Below, in pieces: positions 61,727 to 64,000 of a stretch of DNA of 64,000 nucleotides. The first letter of the stretch is position 1; each line of letters begins with the position of its first letter. The stretch covers positions 62,957 to 126,956 of the forward strand of contig NW_006766911.1 in NCBI RefSeq assembly GCF_000275845.1. The letters are read 5' to 3'. The position numbers and the translations under genes were made by a program. This DNA comes from Dichomitus squalens LYAD-421 SS1 (taxonomy: Eukaryota; Basidiomycota; Agaricomycetes; Polyporales; Polyporaceae). The notes under the pieces are model-generated. The model saw nothing but the letters and a program-made list of their open reading frames with translations. It did not search any database and was not told the DNA's origin.

Positions 61727-62523
61727 ATGGTCCTCAGGCTCTACGGCTATGCGGCTATCACTTGCACCAAGACCGTCCGCTGCGTCTTAGAGGAGTTGAA
61801 TGTGCCGTATGAGCTAATCAATGTGGACCTATCGAAGGGGGAGCACAAAAATCAGGAGTACAAGGCGAAGCAGCCGTTCGGCCAAGTCCCGTATATCGAT
61901 GACGACGGCTTCGTCCTCTATGAATCCCGTGCGATCTGCTATTACATCGCACGCAAATTCGGGGGGGTCGGGAAACTCATACCGGACCCCACGGACATTC
62001 AAAAGATAGCACGTTTCGAGCAGGCGGCGAGTGTCGAGGTGACCAGTTTTGAGCGCGGGGCATCTGGTCTTGTGCACGAGACTTTCTTCAAGAGGTAAGC
62101 GCTCCATTGGACAGTAAGTTGTCATAGCGTCTTACTATCAGTCTCTTAGGATCAAGGGCATTCCGAACGAGATCAACACGACGATAGTAGAGCACTATCA
62201 GATGATCTTGGAGAACAAGCTTGAGGGCTACGAGACGATTTTATCCGGACAAAAGTATATCGCGGGTGACGTAAGTGAACTGACCACCACGTTCGATCCG
62301 GCAATCCTCACGAATTTGCAGGAATTTTCGCTGATTGACATCTTCCATCTCTTCTACGGTACCCTGCTGAAAGAAGCGGGGTTCTCCTACCTCGAGTCTG
62401 GGTATTATCCTAGCATCACAAGGTCAGACATGTCAATAGTAATGCCAGACACCAAAGTCATCTCACTTCCTGATAAGGTGGTGGAACGACATATCATCCA
62501 GGCCATCGTGGAAGAATGTTTAG
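61727..62523 (+). CDS. Glutathione S-transferase (phi-like), second gene
   Basis: Four exons: 61727-62094, 62150-62270, 62322-62422, 62478-62523; 211 aa. Exons 1 and 3 have exactly the lengths of those in the GST at 52397-53227, so the two are paralogues in opposite orientation. Motifs: KQPFGQVPYIDDDGF with cis-Pro, YESRAICYYIARKFGG, and ITRWWNDISSRPSWKNV at the end. All introns use GT donors here, including the last (GTCAGA), where the other gene uses GC. It is a predicted cytosolic detoxification enzyme. Confidence 0.9.
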
Positions 62524-63494
62524 GTTGGATGAAGGCCCACGGAGGCTCCCCATCCTGTTACCACGTACTAGCTCGCCGACTATTGGAAATGCGTTCCGGG
62601 TCCTTTGTCTCTGGTCCGAGTTCGTAAAAGAGCTGATGTCAGTATAATGTAGACAAGTTTAGGATTGTTGAACGTTGAACGGTGAGAGGTGAACCGGGGC
62701 AGGTGTTAGATGAGTGCCGCGTAAGCCAGAGCGACGTGACGGGCCGTAGATCACAAAAATACTGTAACCGGTACCAATCCTGCTGATACTACTAATTTCA
62801 GTCCCAAGGGAGCGCTCCGTTGTCCTTTGTGCGCAACGCCCTCGAGGAGTCTGGGCAGACACCGGAGGAAGACCATGGTGACTGGGGGTATCTGTGAAGT
62901 AGAGTGAGCGGTTGTGTCTTCGAAGCAGCCTTTAAGGTGAGCTGTCGTCGACCTGTGCTAGCGAAGACATGCTATCAACCGAGTTCCTCTAGAGGATGCC
63001 CTGCATTGTCTACTGGGATTTGCGGTCCGTCGTCGTCAGCAGAACTTCGTGGTTGTGTTTGGAAGACCAAATATGAATCGGCTCGACTGACCAATAGGGT
63101 CAAATTGATCGTCCTGACCTACCTCTGATGCGGCCCTTCCTCCCATCGATCGAAGTGGTCTGACCCAACGAAGCATATCTTTAGCCCGGCTACCTCCGTT
63201 CAGTAGGAATCAGCGTAGTGTATGCGCTCGATGACCGTAATGGTTGACCTTCCCGTCCTGTTAAAGCCGTTGATACTCGCCAATGCATGACCTCGCGATG
63301 TCGTCAACATAGCGGCGGAACGAACGAGTTGAGCGCCGCATGGCACTTAGGCCCAAGACACCACGGCTGTGTCACGCAACGACATCGGATGCCAGACGAC
63401 GAAAGCCAAGTCTATCCAAACGTCCGTCAGTACCATATACATACGCTACAACCAGTTGCAGGTGACACAGTATTCAAGAAATGTAGGGTATAAG
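62524..63494. other. Intergenic, convergent 3' ends
   Basis: No supported gene lies between the GST and the phosducin-like gene. Confidence 0.5.
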
Positions 63495-64000
63495 CTACCG
63501 CTCGTCATCGCTGTTGCCAAAAACGAGCTCTTCGCCATCGTCGCTGAATTCGTCGTCGGATAGATTGAGGTTTCCATCGGTGCCACCGTGGTGCCGAGGA
63601 GAAGTCAAGATGTCGTGTCTACAGGGATGCAGTGAGTGAAGCTGGCGATTTTGAGTAAGATAGGCTGTCAACGTACCGCTTCAGAAGCTCCTCAATACCC
63701 TGTTTCGCCTCCCAGTCCACGCGCACCCATGAATGCATGAGCTCGCCACCGCGATATACCAAGAGTGTCGGTAGGACGTCAGTATCGACCTCATCGTCCT
63801 CCCACTGTCCGTCCTCGCCCTCGTCTTCCTCGTCATCATCGGCGCCACCTTGCTCATCTCCGTCATCGTCAAAGAACTCATCCTTTTCCTGTATTCGACG
63901 GCCGACAACTACTCCACTGGATGGAAAACGTGTGGAAGCCAAGGAGGTTTTAAGGAGATCAGGCTTAGAAGCCGCGCTCGACGCGAACCCGATCGCGCCT
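63495..64000 (-). CDS. Phosducin-like protein, C-terminal part (runs off the window)
   Basis: Exons 63618-63495 and >64000-63677, joined in phase across GTACGT...TGTAG. The upstream exon is open to the window edge. Visible: GAIGFASSAASKPDLLKT, a long acidic insert (about 63800-63895), then DTDVLPTLLVYRGGELMHSW and VRVDWEA, the thioredoxin-fold C terminus of phosducin family proteins. An acidic tail LNLSDDEFSDDGEELVF ends the protein. The family chaperones G-protein beta-gamma assembly (with CCT) in the cytosol. The N-terminal helical domain is outside the window. Confidence 0.85.

Overview
The window looks like a chromosomal segment of a filamentous basidiomycete (Agaricomycetes, plausibly a wood-decay polypore). 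The multi-exon genes carry many short introns (mostly 45-75 nt) with GTRNGT...YAG borders, and the family set fits: a small-secreted carbohydrate-esterase array, phi-like glutathione S-transferases, a 13-exon P450, HET-domain proteins, F-box expansions and an S41 peptidase. All exon models below were built by hand from reading-frame and splice-phase continuity plus recognised family motifs; no database was searched.

Layout. (1) 0-16 kb is a mosaic of duplications. It holds one intact S41 peptidase (2371-5224, minus), the DNA primase small subunit PRI1 (6477-8021, minus) and two tandem intact F-box genes (9374-11212 and 12308-14182, plus). Among them lie four broken OPA3-like fragments, two broken pieces of the S41 gene and two copies of a MITE-like inverted-repeat element. 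(2) 16.5-22.1 kb: a large disordered protein with an RRM-like segment and SUMO-interaction-like ends (plus), and a one-pass membrane protein (minus). (3) 24.6-37.2 kb: a short HET-derived gene lacking the catalytic-looking middle (minus), malic enzyme (plus), an F-box gene (plus) and a full-length HET gene (plus). (4) 38.3-40.5 kb: cytochrome P450 (minus). (5) 40.5-50.5 kb: ten kilobases with no gene I can support, containing minisatellites and a nested inverted-repeat structure. (6) 50.5-58.6 kb: a decaying tandem array of the module [GST - CE16-type GDSL esterase]. Unit A is intact; unit B has an intact esterase and a GST relic; unit C has a frameshifted esterase and no GST. (7) 59.5-60.8 kb: a frameshifted F-box pseudogene; 61.7-62.5 kb: a second GST (plus); 63.5-64 kb: the 3' part of a phosducin-like gene (minus) running off the right edge.

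How the genes relate. Housekeeping genes (PRI1, malic enzyme, phosducin-like) are scattered between fast-evolving families. The esterase/GST/P450 complement suggests extracellular polysaccharide or acetyl-ester attack coupled to intracellular detoxification of lignocellulose-derived compounds, but only physical proximity supports that link. The F-box and HET genes show birth-and-death evolution: tandem duplication, internal deletion and frameshift decay are all visible within 60 kb. No tRNA, rRNA or CRISPR array was recognised.
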